DNA of 64,000 nt from Candidatus Endolissoclinum faulkneri L5 (GCF_000510265.1 NZ_CP006745.1:1137654-1201653); one strand, 5' to 3'; positions 31,340-41,389 are shown, numbered from the stretch's first letter. Notes: generated by a model from the letters alone, not told the origin. Numbers and translations are program-made.

Positions 31340-31417
31340 AAGATAAATAGTTTAATTTAATAAATATTCAGTATATTATATATTAGTGATATTTATTAAA
31401 TATAAACTATTTATCTT
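31340..31417 (+). repeat. 27-bp inverted repeat just before the puuA-like start
   Basis: Arms 31340-31366 and 31390-31417 pair over 27 bp with one bulged A; the loop is 23 nt. The right arm ends 12 nt before the ATG. If transcribed, it would place a large hairpin directly against the ribosome-binding region, which has no Shine-Dalgarno. Confidence 0.75.
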
Positions 31418-31429
31418 GGCTGTTTCCTT

Positions 31430-32773
31430 ATGAAAATTGATCTCGATTCCTGGATACGTAAAAATCAAATCAAGGAAGTGGAATGTTTAGTTTCTGACTT
31501 ATCTGGCATTGCTAGAGGTAAAATTCTTCCAGCCCAAAAGTTCTTATGTGCAACACGTGATCAGGGATTACGTTTACCTGAATCAATCTTTGGTCAAACA
31601 GTCACTGGGGACTATATTGATGAAATTGATCTTGATCCACGCGCAAGCGATGTGTTACTGCGACCGATAACCGAAACTATCCGAATGGTTCCATGGTATG
31701 CTGAGCCAACAGCTCAGATAATTCATGAGGCTTATTATTTTGATGGTACGCCTGTTGACATCGCAGCTCGATCCGTCCTCCGCCGTGTACTGGATCTTTA
31801 CGTTGAAAAGAGTTGGACTCCAATTGTAGCTCCAGAGTTAGAATTTTTTTTGGTGAAGGTAAACGAAGACCCTGACTATCCTCTAGAACCGCCAATTGGT
31901 CGTTCCGGACGCCCAGAAATAGCACGCCAAGCTTATGGTATCGACGCAGTTAACGAGTTCGATCCGCTTTTTGAAAAAATCTATGATTACTGCAAGGCGC
32001 AGGAAATTGATATTGATACCTTAATTCACGAAAGCGGTGCTGCACAAATGGAGATAAATTTTAATCACGGTAACGCGCTGGATTTAGCTGATCAAACTTT
32101 TTTATTTAAGCGTACAGTACGTCAAGCCGCACTAGATCATAAGATATACGCTACCTTTATGGCTAAACCGATGCAATACGAACCCGGTAGCTCAATGCAT
32201 ATACATATTTCTGTAGTTCATAGTGAAAATGGTCAGAACTTATTTGCTGGTAAAGATGGAAAGAATTCTGATTTCTTTCTTAATTTTATAGGGGGTATGC
32301 AAAAATATGTACCACCTTCAATGGCCTTATTCGCACCTTATGTAAACTCTTATCGTCGCTTAGTGCAAGATTCTGACGCACCAGTGAACGTCCATTGGGG
32401 AATTGATAACAGAACTACTGGATTTCGAGTACCAGAATCTCGCCCTGAAAGCAGACGGATTGAAAATCGGGTTCCTGGCGCCGATGCAAATCCATACTTG
32501 GCTTTCGCTGCTTCACTGGCTTGCGGATATCTTGGAATAATAGAGAAACAAGAGGCATCCAAACCAGTTGATGGTAGCGCTTACAACCTAGCTGCTAGCT
32601 TGCCGCGTCACTTAGAGGATGCGCTATTGCGGTTAAACCGATCAAAACAGCTCCGTGATATCCTCGGACAGCGTTTTATCAAAGTACTTACTCAAATAAA
32701 AGAGCAAGAATCACGGACTTATCTTGAGGTAATTAGCGCCTGGGAACGACAATATTTGCTTCTTAACGTCTAA
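31430..32773 (+). CDS. Glutamine synthetase-family enzyme, gamma-glutamylputrescine synthetase (PuuA)-like
   Basis: ATP-dependent ligase of the glutamine synthetase fold. PuuA joins glutamate to putrescine as the first step of the Puu pathway. At 447 aa it is full length. Seen: the beta-grasp N-terminal part with VSDLSGIARGK, the metal-binding ELEFF near residue 142, GAAQMEINFNHG, the ATP/metal segment SSMHIHIS, and the C-terminal RRIENRVPGADANPYL signature. It lacks the adenylylation-type C-terminus of GlnA and is closer to PuuA and other GS-like gamma-glutamylamide synthetases. The ATG has no Shine-Dalgarno and sits 12 nt behind a large inverted repeat. Confidence 0.88.
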   Translation: MKIDLDSWIRKNQIKEVECLVSDLSGIARGKILPAQKFLCATRDQGLRLPESIFGQTVTGDYIDEIDLDPRASDVLLRPITETIRMVPWYAEPTAQIIHEAYYFDGTPVDIAARSVLRRVLDLYVEKSWTPIVAPELEFFLVKVNEDPDYPLEPPIGRSGRPEIARQAYGIDAVNEFDPLFEKIYDYCKAQEIDIDTLIHESGAAQMEINFNHGNALDLADQTFLFKRTVRQAALDHKIYATFMAKPMQYEPGSSMHIHISVVHSENGQNLFAGKDGKNSDFFLNFIGGMQKYVPPSMALFAPYVNSYRRLVQDSDAPVNVHWGIDNRTTGFRVPESRPESRRIENRVPGADANPYLAFAASLACGYLGIIEKQEASKPVDGSAYNLAASLPRHLEDALLRLNRSKQLRDILGQRFIKVLTQIKEQESRTYLEVISAWERQYLLLNV

Positions 32774-33709
32774 TCATTACTTAATAATAATGTAATATTT
32801 CTCTTTCATTAGCTGCAAAGAAAAACGATTAGATAATCATTTAACAACAACGATATAAACCATCCAGACAACTAAACTTCCCTCGCCAAGCAAATGTTTA
32901 GCTATTTTGGAACAGGTATATCAAAACCTTTGGTAACAGTGTAAAAGCCACTACTGCATTAACATTCCTAAACCTTACCAAGAGTAAGGCTCGTTTGTTG
33001 ATCACATTCAAGCAAGTAACTTTAAATTATTAATCTCAAATTAAAAACAATAAGATTTATTTGTTGGTAGTAGACTACAAGAATGTTTATCATAGCTTTC
33101 ATTTTGAAGTACAAAGAAATCTACAAGACATTCTTCTAATCTGTTGTAATAGCTTTTACAAAAAAGTACATTTAATGTTTATAATTTCTCGTCTATTATC
33201 CATTTAAATTTTAATTGTTAAGTCTAGTTAATGTAAATAAGAGCAATTTAAACCGCAGATAAACTTAAATCTACATGTTTTAATAATACAATACAGCATT
33301 AATCACTATCGACTTATAAGCAGAAACAAATTCATAATGGATTGAGGTATTAAAAATTTAATGACAATCTGTTAACGATTACAATGTAATACTATGTGTA
33401 ATTAATGTAACATTACATAATATACAGAAACTTTGTAATTAAAGTAGTATTTGACTTTAATTAATAATATACCTAGCTTATATCCAGTTTTTTGGATACA
33501 TGCTTAACTAAAGAACAAACCGATATCTATAAGTAAATATAAAATGTACAAACGAAATAAACTAGATCAAGCAAAATACACAATAAAAGAATTATTTAAC
33601 TATCTTAATGTGATCTATTGTCTGTTCAATTTTCATAAAATTAATTGTCAGCAAACCGGGACATAGCTTAGAATAGGGTAACTCTAAGCTATAAAACAAT
33701 AGACTAATT
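32774..33709. other. AT-rich spacer between the puuA-like gene and purD
   Basis: Convergent spacer. A weak ATTAC/GTAAT hairpin follows the puuA-like gene (about 32775-32795), and a 10-bp hairpin lies right after purD (33663-33692). No coding remnant identified. Confidence 0.5.
33663..33692 (-). terminator. Hairpin at the 3' end of purD
   Basis: ATAGCTTAGA and TCTAAGCTAT (10 bp, perfect) enclose 10 nt, starting 17 bp after the purD stop on the minus strand. No T-run follows, so it may stabilise the 3' end rather than terminate by itself. Confidence 0.4.
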
Positions 33710-34981
33710 TTATAAATTCAATGCATGGCATGCTATATCATGACGATTAAAACCTTCAGGCCAATCAATCTTATTAATAGCTGAATAAACCTTTTCTCTA
33801 GCCTGAACTATATTCTTGCCAAGTGCAGTTATTCCAAGTACTCGTCCACCGGTGGCTAGCAACCTTCCTTCTCTATCCCAAGAAGTTCCGGCGTGAAATA
33901 CGACTACGTCATCACTTTCTATCTCGCTAATTTTATTAATTACTGAGTTCTTTTGATAGGATCCAGGATATCCTCTGGAAGCCATAACGACACAAAGTGA
34001 AGTATAATCATGCCAATTCAAATGAATATTGCAAATTTTTTCATTGGTTGTAGCAATCAAAGCAGAAAGAAAATCACTCTTCAAAAGCAATATCAACGCT
34101 TGACATTCAGGATCACCAAAACGAACGTTATACTCAATAACCTTAGGTCCAGAATCAGTGATCATTAGCCCGGCATACAACACACCTCGAAATTTTCGAC
34201 CTTCAGCTGCCATACCAGCAATAGTTGGACTGATAATCTCATTAATAATTTTTATGCTCAGAAGATCATCTATAATCGGAGCTGGAGAACATGCGCCCAT
34301 CCCACCGGTATTCGGTCCAGTATCACCTTCGCCTACTCGTTTGTAATCCTGAGCACTTATCATTGGTAGTATTACATCGCCATCTGTTAGTGTAAAAAAA
34401 CTAACCTCTTGACCAATCATACATTCCTCGATAATGATTTCTTTTCCAGATTTGCCGAATACTCCATCAATCATAATTCTATCTACAATATCCATAGCTT
34501 GATTGATTCTTTCAGCTATAAATACCCCCTTACCAGCAGCAAGTCCATCGGTCTTAATAACTATTGGTAATGATTGTTTACGTATGTAAGCTTTGGCAGT
34601 ATCTGCATCAGTAAAGTGAGCGTAGGAGGCGGTAGGAATGTTATGACGAATACAAAAATCCTTAGCAAAGACCTTAGAACCTTCCAGCGTAGCAGCAGCA
34701 GCATTTGGCCCAAAACTCTGAATGCCAGCATCTCCCAACTTATCTACTAAACCGTCTACTAAGGGACCTTCTGGACCAATCACAACAAAATCAATTACTT
34801 TATCGATACAAAATGCTACTAGTCCATCATAATCATCAGCAGCAATAGAAACACACTCTGCCTCGCGCTCTATGCCAGCATTACCAGGCGCACAAAATAA
34901 TTTGGTCAAAAATGGTGAACCAGAAATAGCCCAACACATAGCATGTTCACGACCGCCAGAACCAACAACAAGAATGCGCAT
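33710..34981 (-). CDS. purD: Phosphoribosylamine-glycine ligase (GAR synthetase)
   Basis: ATP-grasp enzyme for the second step of de novo purine synthesis, joining glycine to phosphoribosylamine. At 423 aa it is full length. Seen: the N-terminal VVGSGGREHA, the VIGPEGPLVDGL motif, the ATP-grasp segment KTDGLAAGKG, PNTGGMGACSP, and FGDPECQ near the metal site. ATG start. It is the only gene in its transcription unit, with long spacers on both sides; purH, purB and purM lie elsewhere in the window as single genes. Confidence 0.96.
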   Translation of the reverse strand: MRILVVGSGGREHAMCWAISGSPFLTKLFCAPGNAGIEREAECVSIAADDYDGLVAFCIDKVIDFVVIGPEGPLVDGLVDKLGDAGIQSFGPNAAAATLEGSKVFAKDFCIRHNIPTASYAHFTDADTAKAYIRKQSLPIVIKTDGLAAGKGVFIAERINQAMDIVDRIMIDGVFGKSGKEIIIEECMIGQEVSFFTLTDGDVILPMISAQDYKRVGEGDTGPNTGGMGACSPAPIIDDLLSIKIINEIISPTIAGMAAEGRKFRGVLYAGLMITDSGPKVIEYNVRFGDPECQALILLLKSDFLSALIATTNEKICNIHLNWHDYTSLCVVMASRGYPGSYQKNSVINKISEIESDDVVVFHAGTSWDREGRLLATGGRVLGITALGKNIVQAREKVYSAINKIDWPEGFNRHDIACHALNL

Positions 34982-35776
34982 ATTAATCTTTATCCTAGCA
35001 CTATTAATGATTTTTTCAAATCAACCAAACTAAGAGATAATTGACTGATCTTCCCTCTGAGCATTAAAAACAAGTTGTTGCTCTACCATTTATAACTAAA
35101 AGCAAGAAGCAGCCTTCTGGATTCAGAAGGCAATCGGGGTAACTTGTTTTCGTAGCTCACTCAATCAAAAAAAACGCTTAAGACTTTAGTAAACTTAGAA
35201 TTATACTAAGAAATATTATTTTATGAATAATATTTATCGCTAAGATAAACTAAATCGAATAACAAAGTATTTAAGGTAATAAAATTAATGAAAGATTTTT
35301 GGTAGGTTAATTAACTACAATTACCAACAACTATTTCTATATAACACAATACTCAAGTATAAAACAAAGCTATCCAGCATTCAAGTCTAAAAACCCAATT
35401 TATATAAGAAAGCTACTGAAGAACTATATAATAATTTATACGTAAAATCATACCAATAAAAGCTTAGATCGCACTAAATTTGCACAAACATTTTTTACTA
35501 TACCGATACATTCATTAACTATTTTGTTAATTGCCGTCTGTTTTAAAAAAATTGGCCTAGAATCTCAAACAAATATTATTTTATAATGCTCTGCCTAAAG
35601 CCAAGACGAGAACAAAAAATTTTTAACATTCATATTATCGATACAAATGTATTATTTTAGTGCTGATAATAATCAAGCTATTAATTCAATCGATATTACG
35701 TCGTTAATACCAAAGAGCGTTAAGCCTGTTTTATCTATAGGTTAGATACTAAGTCTAAAGTAATTTTTTTTACATT

Positions 35777-35802
35777 AACATAAATTAATAACATAAATTA
35801 AT
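35777..35802. repeat. 13-bp tandem duplication
   Basis: aacataaattaat occurs twice, back to back, at 35777-35789 and 35790-35802. Confidence 0.75.
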
Positions 35803-35884
35803 AAGCTTTTACATCTATTCTCTCTAAAGCATTTAGCTTATACTTTTTCTACTACAGTAGAATATTAGCCAGATAGATCTCTCT

Positions 35885-35913
35885 GAAAAATTTTATTCAT
35901 CCGAGATGATGAA
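35885..35913 (-). terminator. Probable terminator after recJ
   Basis: On the minus strand TTCATC pairs with GATGAA (6 bp, 6-nt loop; 35913-35896) and is followed by AATAAAATTTTTC. It lies 57 bp past the recJ stop, as expected for the end of this cluster. Confidence 0.4.
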
Positions 35914-35969
35914 GGTATCCCTTATTGCCAAATTATAGTTAAAAAGTTGTCAAGAATAAACAAAACAAA

Positions 35970-37763
35970 TTAAACTGCCTGAGCAAGGTCATCTATTACA
36001 AGCTGCACTTTATAATTACCACGAGAATTATTCAGCCTTAAATAGCCTGCTACATGCATAGGGCCTTTATGTACTTGCAACAAGCTAGAACCAATAGTAT
36101 TGCCAACAGCATGGAAAGCAATAGATTCTATTCGAACAGAATGATATCCTACCAAAGTACACTTTACATGTTTATTGTTAACTATACCGCTTGATTCAAC
36201 CTTAGCATGAGAAACTATAAAACGCGGCTCCAAATTACCAACGCCAAATGGCGCAAGTAATGATATAGAACGAGCCAATTCCACCGTAGTTTCACTTGGC
36301 GCTAAAAGCGCATCCACGGACAGATCAGAATGCATCAAAGGTGAGCAAATGTTAAGTGAAGCAAACCACTCGATCAGGAAAGCGGTAAATTCATCGATAC
36401 GACTTGCAGCAACAGTAAAGCCTACAGCCATAGCATGGCCACCACCGCTTTCTAATAATCCAACCCGATGAGCAGCAATAATTGCATCTGCCAAATTTAT
36501 ACCAGGCACCGAGCGACCAGAGCCCCTTCCAATACCTTTTTCGTCGATACTAATCACACAAGCAGGAAGATAAAATCGATCTTTTAAGCGACTAGCAATA
36601 ATGCCGATCACGCCAGAATGCCATCCATTTCCCGACACCACAAGCAGTGGTGCATCTCTAGCGCTTTTCGCTTGAGCAATAGCACTTCTCAAAAGTCCTG
36701 CTTCAATTACTTTACGTTTATTATTACAGTAATCCAACGTTTTAGCAATTCGGCGAGCCTCAACAATATTCTTAGTAGAAAGCAACTTAGCGCCAAGGTC
36801 AGATTTACCCATACGCCCACCAGCATTAATTCTTGGCCCCAAAACAAAGCCCAGATGATAAGCAGTTGGCTTAGTAGGACCAAGTCCAGCAACATCCGCT
36901 AAGGCTGCTAATCCGATATTCGAGCGTCTTGCCATAACCTTCAAGCCTTGAACAACAAAAGCCCGGTTGAGTCCAGTAAGAGGCACAACGTCACAAACAG
37001 TTCCCAGAGCAGTCAAATCAAGAATAAATTTTAGATCAGGCTCAGCATGCCTAGTAAACCAACCCTTATCTCGTAATGCACGATTAACAGCTACTAGCGT
37101 CAGAAAAGTAACACCACATGCCGCCAAATAGCCAAATCCTGCTAATTCATCTAACCGATTAGGATTAACAACCGCTATAGCAGCTGGTAATTCTGAACCA
37201 GCTACATGATGATCGACAACAATTACATCTATCCTAGCCTTCATTGCCTGAGCCAGAGTTTCGATAGCGAGAATGCCACAATCCAAGCAAACCACTACTT
37301 TAGCACCCCGTATAACTAGATCTTGTAACGCTGGCATACTTGGACCATAACCTTCGTCAATACGATCAGGAACATAAATGAGCACTGATGCACCAACTGC
37401 ACGAAAGTATCTCGTCATACTGGCTGCTGAAGTAGCGCCATCTACGTCATAATCCGCAAACAGCCCGATAATCTGTCCTAAAAGAACAGCTTCAACCAAC
37501 CTATTAACGGCAAATTCCATATCAATAAATCGTTTAGGATCCGGAAGCTCAACCTTTAATGTTGGGCGCAAAAAACACTCAACTGCATCCAATTCAATGC
37601 CGCGCTGAGCCATAATTTGTCCTACAGTTTCCGGAAGGGCGAATTGGTGCGCAATCGCTAAACCAAGCTTATCAACATTTTTTATCTTACCGTTGGTATT
37701 CAATACCCAACGACGCAAAGTCAGTGATTGTTCAACACCTAGAAATGCATTGGATTGCGACAC
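35970..37763 (-). CDS. recJ: Single-stranded-DNA-specific 5'-3' exonuclease
   Basis: DHH-family exonuclease that degrades single-stranded DNA 5' to 3' in recombination and mismatch repair. At 597 aa it is full length. Seen: ADYDVDGATSA, the metal-binding VVDHH, GPRINAGGRMG, and the DHHA1 segment with GSGRSVPGINLADA and ESGGGHAMAVG, then the C-terminal OB domain. The start is GTG with AGGAAAG upstream. It lies 35 bp downstream of glpX in the same orientation; hom-glpX-recJ is a conserved alphaproteobacterial gene order. Confidence 0.95.
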   Translation of the reverse strand: MSQSNAFLGVEQSLTLRRWVLNTNGKIKNVDKLGLAIAHQFALPETVGQIMAQRGIELDAVECFLRPTLKVELPDPKRFIDMEFAVNRLVEAVLLGQIIGLFADYDVDGATSAASMTRYFRAVGASVLIYVPDRIDEGYGPSMPALQDLVIRGAKVVVCLDCGILAIETLAQAMKARIDVIVVDHHVAGSELPAAIAVVNPNRLDELAGFGYLAACGVTFLTLVAVNRALRDKGWFTRHAEPDLKFILDLTALGTVCDVVPLTGLNRAFVVQGLKVMARRSNIGLAALADVAGLGPTKPTAYHLGFVLGPRINAGGRMGKSDLGAKLLSTKNIVEARRIAKTLDYCNNKRKVIEAGLLRSAIAQAKSARDAPLLVVSGNGWHSGVIGIIASRLKDRFYLPACVISIDEKGIGRGSGRSVPGINLADAIIAAHRVGLLESGGGHAMAVGFTVAASRIDEFTAFLIEWFASLNICSPLMHSDLSVDALLAPSETTVELARSISLLAPFGVGNLEPRFIVSHAKVESSGIVNNKHVKCTLVGYHSVRIESIAFHAVGNTIGSSLLQVHKGPMHVAGYLRLNNSRGNYKVQLVIDDLAQAV

Positions 37764-37798
37764 GAGCTTTCCTATTTATTTTAATACTTGCCATTTCT

Positions 37799-38794
37799 TT
37801 ATATGAACACTTGGCTGGTCAAAGATTTGCGAGTAAGATTATGTGTTGTTTCTATCATCCGTACAATACCGGTTTTTGAGTGCATAACAATTGAATGGGT
37901 CGTCGCACTATCAACATAACGCCGTACACCACGTAAGATGGAACCATCAGTTACACCAGTAGCAGCAAACACTACCTCACTGCCAGACAATTCCATCATA
38001 TCGTATTTTTTGTTAATATCAGTTATACCACAATTATATGCTCTTGATTTCTCAACATCATTTCGGAATATTAAGCGACCCTGTACCTGACCACCAATGC
38101 AGCGCATAGCAGCAGCTGCCAGTACTCCTTCTGGCGCACCACCCAAACCCATGTAAATATCTATTCCACTGTTTGGTCTAGCAGTAGCAATAGCAGCAGC
38201 AATGTCGCCATCAGAGATTAGCGCAATTCTTGTTCCTGTCTCGCGCACACGAGCAATAAGCTGAGCATGGCGCGGTCGATCCAGGATACAAGCAACCATA
38301 TCTGATATTTCAACACTCTTCTCATTCGCCAAATTTTTTAGGTTTTCCTCTACAGTATTATCAAGGTCGATAATGCCTTTTGGTATACTACAACCAACAG
38401 CAATCTTATCCATATAAACATCTGGAGCGTTAAGAAATCCACTCTCCGAAGAAAAAGCAATCACTGAGAGCGCATTTTGAGAATACTTAGCGGTGTTAGT
38501 CGTTCCTTCCAGGGGATCCAACGCAATATCAATTTTTGCACCACCTTTGCCAACCTTTTCACCGGTATAAAATCTAGGAGCTTCATCTCGCTCGCCCTCG
38601 CCAATTACAACTGTACCTTCAATATCAAGATTGTTTAACGCAGCACGCATGGCATCTACCGCTTTTTGATCAGCCATTTTTTCATCGCCCTTACCAATAA
38701 GTAAGGAAGCTGCAAGAGCGCTTGCCTCAGTAACCTCGACAGCTGCCAAAACAAGATTGGAATTAACAGTAAAATTTTTGCCCTCATCGAACAT
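37799..38794 (-). CDS. glpX: Class II fructose-1,6-bisphosphatase
   Basis: Removes the C1 phosphate of fructose-1,6-bisphosphate in gluconeogenesis. At 331 aa it is full length for GlpX. Seen: the GEGERDEAP segment, the metal-binding DPLEGTTN, SDGDIAAAI, and GLGGAPEGVLAAAAM. ATG start with only weak Shine-Dalgarno. It is the middle gene of hom-glpX-recJ, 157 bp after hom and 35 bp before recJ. With maeB in the same window it points to a retained gluconeogenic route. Confidence 0.95.
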   Translation of the reverse strand: MFDEGKNFTVNSNLVLAAVEVTEASALAASLLIGKGDEKMADQKAVDAMRAALNNLDIEGTVVIGEGERDEAPRFYTGEKVGKGGAKIDIALDPLEGTTNTAKYSQNALSVIAFSSESGFLNAPDVYMDKIAVGCSIPKGIIDLDNTVEENLKNLANEKSVEISDMVACILDRPRHAQLIARVRETGTRIALISDGDIAAAIATARPNSGIDIYMGLGGAPEGVLAAAAMRCIGGQVQGRLIFRNDVEKSRAYNCGITDINKKYDMMELSGSEVVFAATGVTDGSILRGVRRYVDSATTHSIVMHSKTGIVRMIETTHNLTRKSLTSQVFI

Positions 38795-38951
38795 AACTTT
38801 ATTCTCTAAATTTATTAGTGCAATTATATCTATTTTAGTTAAAATATATTTTAGTTAAAAAAAATTTATTGCGTCAATAAATCAATTTGCTATCATTAGT
38901 TAGCTAATAAATACCAAATAAAATACTCTTAAAGCTAGCTTATTTAGTGCA
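38795..38951. other. hom-glpX intergenic region with short direct repeat
   Basis: A direct repeat of tattttagttaaaa (two near-adjacent copies, about 38830-38860) lies just upstream of glpX. No hairpin that would clearly separate the two transcripts was seen. Confidence 0.4.
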
Positions 38952-40256
38952 TCACAAATCGACAATCCGTATCATTACTGTTACTTTTTGATCATCGTTA
39001 AGATTAACAATTTCTGTTATTGCTTTACGCAATAACTTTTCTTCAGCCTCGTGTATGATAAAGACTAACAACATTCTTTCGCGCTGATTATAATCATTAT
39101 GTATGAATAAATCCATAGAAACATCTTGATTACTCATAATATTTCTAACATGTGTAAGAACACCTGGTCGGTCAATCACACCTACACGAAGATAATATCT
39201 GCAACGCATTAATTCTTGTCTTGCTTTTTGGCTGACAAATAGTTTGTCAACCGGCAAACCAAAGACTGGGGTACCGCGGCCTAAGGCAATTTCGATAATA
39301 TCACTTATAACCGCAGAAGCAGTCGGACCTGCACCAGCACCACGACCATAATGCAAAGTTGCTCCAACCGACTCACCATCAACAATAATAGCGTTGAATA
39401 CACCCTCTACTTTAGCAATAAGAGTGTCTTTAGCAACCATGCAAGGATGTACTCTCTGGCGTATTCCATCATTAGTCTTTTCGGCAAAACCTAACAGCTT
39501 GATTCGATAACCAAATTTTTCGGCATAAGCTATATCGATAGCGGAGATGGAACGTATGCCTTCGATATCCACAGCCTTAAAATCAACAGTATGCCCAAAT
39601 GCAAGTGCTGATAGCAATGATAGCTTATAACCGGCATCTATTCCGTCAATATCACATGTCGGATCACCCTCTGTGTAACCAAGTTCTTGTGCTTCAGCAA
39701 GCACTTCGTTAAAATCTCTACCACTCTCATGCATAGCAGTTAAAATATAATTACTTGTTCCATTAAAGATACCATAAACACGACTAAGTTCGTTAGCTAC
39801 TAAGCCATCACGTACGGCACGTATGATCGGAATGCCAGCAGCTACTGCTGCTTCATATGCTAAAATCACTCCACAATTTTCAGCTTTACTAGCCAACTCG
39901 GTACCGTAATGAGCCAACATAGCCTTATTAGCGGTAACCACTGACTTGCCAGATGCTATGGCTGCTTCAACCACATTCTTAGCCACCCCATCGGATCCAC
40001 CGATCAGCTCACAAACCACATCAACGTCATCGCGCATAGCCAAGGCCAAAGGGTCATCAGCCCAATCAATACCATTTAAATCTAACCCACGATCTTTGCT
40101 TTTGCTATTAGCAGAAACTGCCACTAATGCTACCGGTCGACCAGCATGTGACGATATTATTGTACGTCGTTTTGTTAGTAGTCGCACAGTTTCCGCACCA
40201 ACCGTCCCCAAACCAGCAATAGCAACACGTAGCGTCTTGCTCATCAGTTCATCCAT
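38952..40256 (-). CDS. hom: Homoserine dehydrogenase
   Basis: Reduces aspartate semialdehyde to homoserine on the path to threonine and methionine. At 434 aa it is full length. Seen: the NAD(P)-binding VAIAGLGTVGAETV, VVTANKAMLA, the catalytic EAAVAAGIPIIRA, GIFNGTSNYIL and GIDAGYKLSLLSALAFG, then a C-terminal ACT domain (RVGVIDRPGVLTHV) for feedback control by threonine. ATG at 40256 or the in-frame ATG at 40244 could be the start; the second fits family N-termini better. First gene of hom-glpX-recJ. Confidence 0.95.
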   Translation of the reverse strand: MDELMSKTLRVAIAGLGTVGAETVRLLTKRRTIISSHAGRPVALVAVSANSKSKDRGLDLNGIDWADDPLALAMRDDVDVVCELIGGSDGVAKNVVEAAIASGKSVVTANKAMLAHYGTELASKAENCGVILAYEAAVAAGIPIIRAVRDGLVANELSRVYGIFNGTSNYILTAMHESGRDFNEVLAEAQELGYTEGDPTCDIDGIDAGYKLSLLSALAFGHTVDFKAVDIEGIRSISAIDIAYAEKFGYRIKLLGFAEKTNDGIRQRVHPCMVAKDTLIAKVEGVFNAIIVDGESVGATLHYGRGAGAGPTASAVISDIIEIALGRGTPVFGLPVDKLFVSQKARQELMRCRYYLRVGVIDRPGVLTHVRNIMSNQDVSMDLFIHNDYNQRERMLLVFIIHEAEEKLLRKAITEIVNLNDDQKVTVMIRIVDL

Positions 40257-40859
40257 ATCTTAGAAAATGAGTCAATTAGCATAAAACTTCACCAATATTC
40301 TATCGATATGTAAGCTTATCACTATGAATAATTGCTAATTATGCTTATTCTATTATAGTCCCTTTGCTAATTATTTATCCGTATGGAAACCCAATTTTTA
40401 ATATATTCTACTCTGAATTATCGTTGTACAATAATTCAGTATCATTGATAAATAGACAATTTAATTGCGTTTTAAAATAAATAAGCAAAACTTAGTCACC
40501 TAATTTAGCTTGCTCACTAAACTTAAGGAAATACTTAAGCGTAATGATATAACTAATTCATAAAATTTTTATTGTATTATAATATTATTTAGTTAATAAT
40601 CTTGAATACAAGTTAATTATTATCGAGATAAAGCTCGGTTAAAAAGATTGTTAACATAAAACTTCTATAATAAAGTGTTCAGAATAATGATTTATTAGAA
40701 CTATATATTACCAATAAATGAATATAATTTATGCTTAATTAAGCAACATAACATGCATTTAGGTGCAAACTTTAGTAGTATTATTCACTTTTATTCCTTT
40801 TGCTGTTTTATTAAAAGTTTATAAGTTTTGTACTATCTTGTTTTATTTATAACTTAACG
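40257..40859. other. AT-rich spacer upstream of hom
   Basis: About 600 bp that should contain the hom promoter. I see only AT-rich sequence and no clear operator or terminator. Confidence 0.4.
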
Positions 40860-41237
40860 CTAATTTGTGCAATTAGCATCGTGCATGCTAATTTTTGTAT
40901 TTTTCTTAATGTGTTGCGCACTAGCGTGGTCTGCGGCTAATTTTTGCTGAATTGCAACACGTTCTGTTTCATCAGTTGAATATTTTGGTCGATTAGGAAC
41001 GCTTGCTAAATTTGGAAACGATTTATCATCAGTTAACAGTTCTTCAGTAAAAAAATTAGCTGGTTTGACTGTTTGCGTTCGTCTATTCCAGAATGCATTA
41101 TTGATAACTTCCATGCTCGTATTTCTGGCAATGTACTTATAGTAATTTAGAGGACTAATTGTAGAAGATAGCGAAAAGCAACTCAACGATGCCAACAGTA
41201 TTGTCAAGGAATAAATAGTCGACAATAGTATGATCAC
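40860..41237 (-). CDS. Small exported (lipo)protein of unknown function
   Basis: A 125-residue protein with an N-terminal hydrophobic segment ending LLASLSC, a probable lipoprotein-type export signal with an imperfect lipobox. After it comes SPLNYYKY and then FPNLASVPNRPKYS with ETERVAIQQKLAADHASAQ, a pattern I recall from secreted lipoproteins of Rhodospirillales, some of which continue into an OmpA-like domain. Such a domain is absent here, so the protein may be truncated. The listed start is GTG, but the frame is open to 41270. The upstream residues (RWVKIIRF) would give the signal its missing positive charges, so a non-standard start such as ATT at 41252 or 41249 is possible. Function unknown. 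Confidence 0.6.
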   Translation of the reverse strand: MIILLSTIYSLTILLASLSCFSLSSTISPLNYYKYIARNTSMEVINNAFWNRRTQTVKPANFFTEELLTDDKSFPNLASVPNRPKYSTDETERVAIQQKLAADHASAQHIKKNTKISMHDANCTN

Positions 41238-41389
41238 TCCAAACCTAATAATTTTTACCCACCGAAACTGCTAATCTGCTTTTACCAGTTGTTTGAATAT
41301 TCTTATTTGCCTAGTTGATCAAGTCATTGAAAAAATTATACGCTAATATGGGCGTAGTTCTTTGTAGATTACTAAACCTCAAAAATTAA

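Larger units (their letters stand above)
29411..31429. other. Divergent 2 kb spacer between the puuB-like and puuA-like genes
   Basis: Promoters for both flanking genes should be here. It contains an 11-bp hairpin with one wobble pair (30310-30339), a pair of mutually exclusive hairpins (30917-30951) and a 27-bp inverted repeat abutting the puuA-like start (31340-31417). No known operator sequence was recognised. Confidence 0.5.
34982..35969. other. AT-rich spacer between recJ and purD
   Basis: No protein-like frame. It contains a 13-bp tandem duplication (35777-35802) and the probable terminator of the hom-glpX-recJ cluster (35885-35913). Confidence 0.5.
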
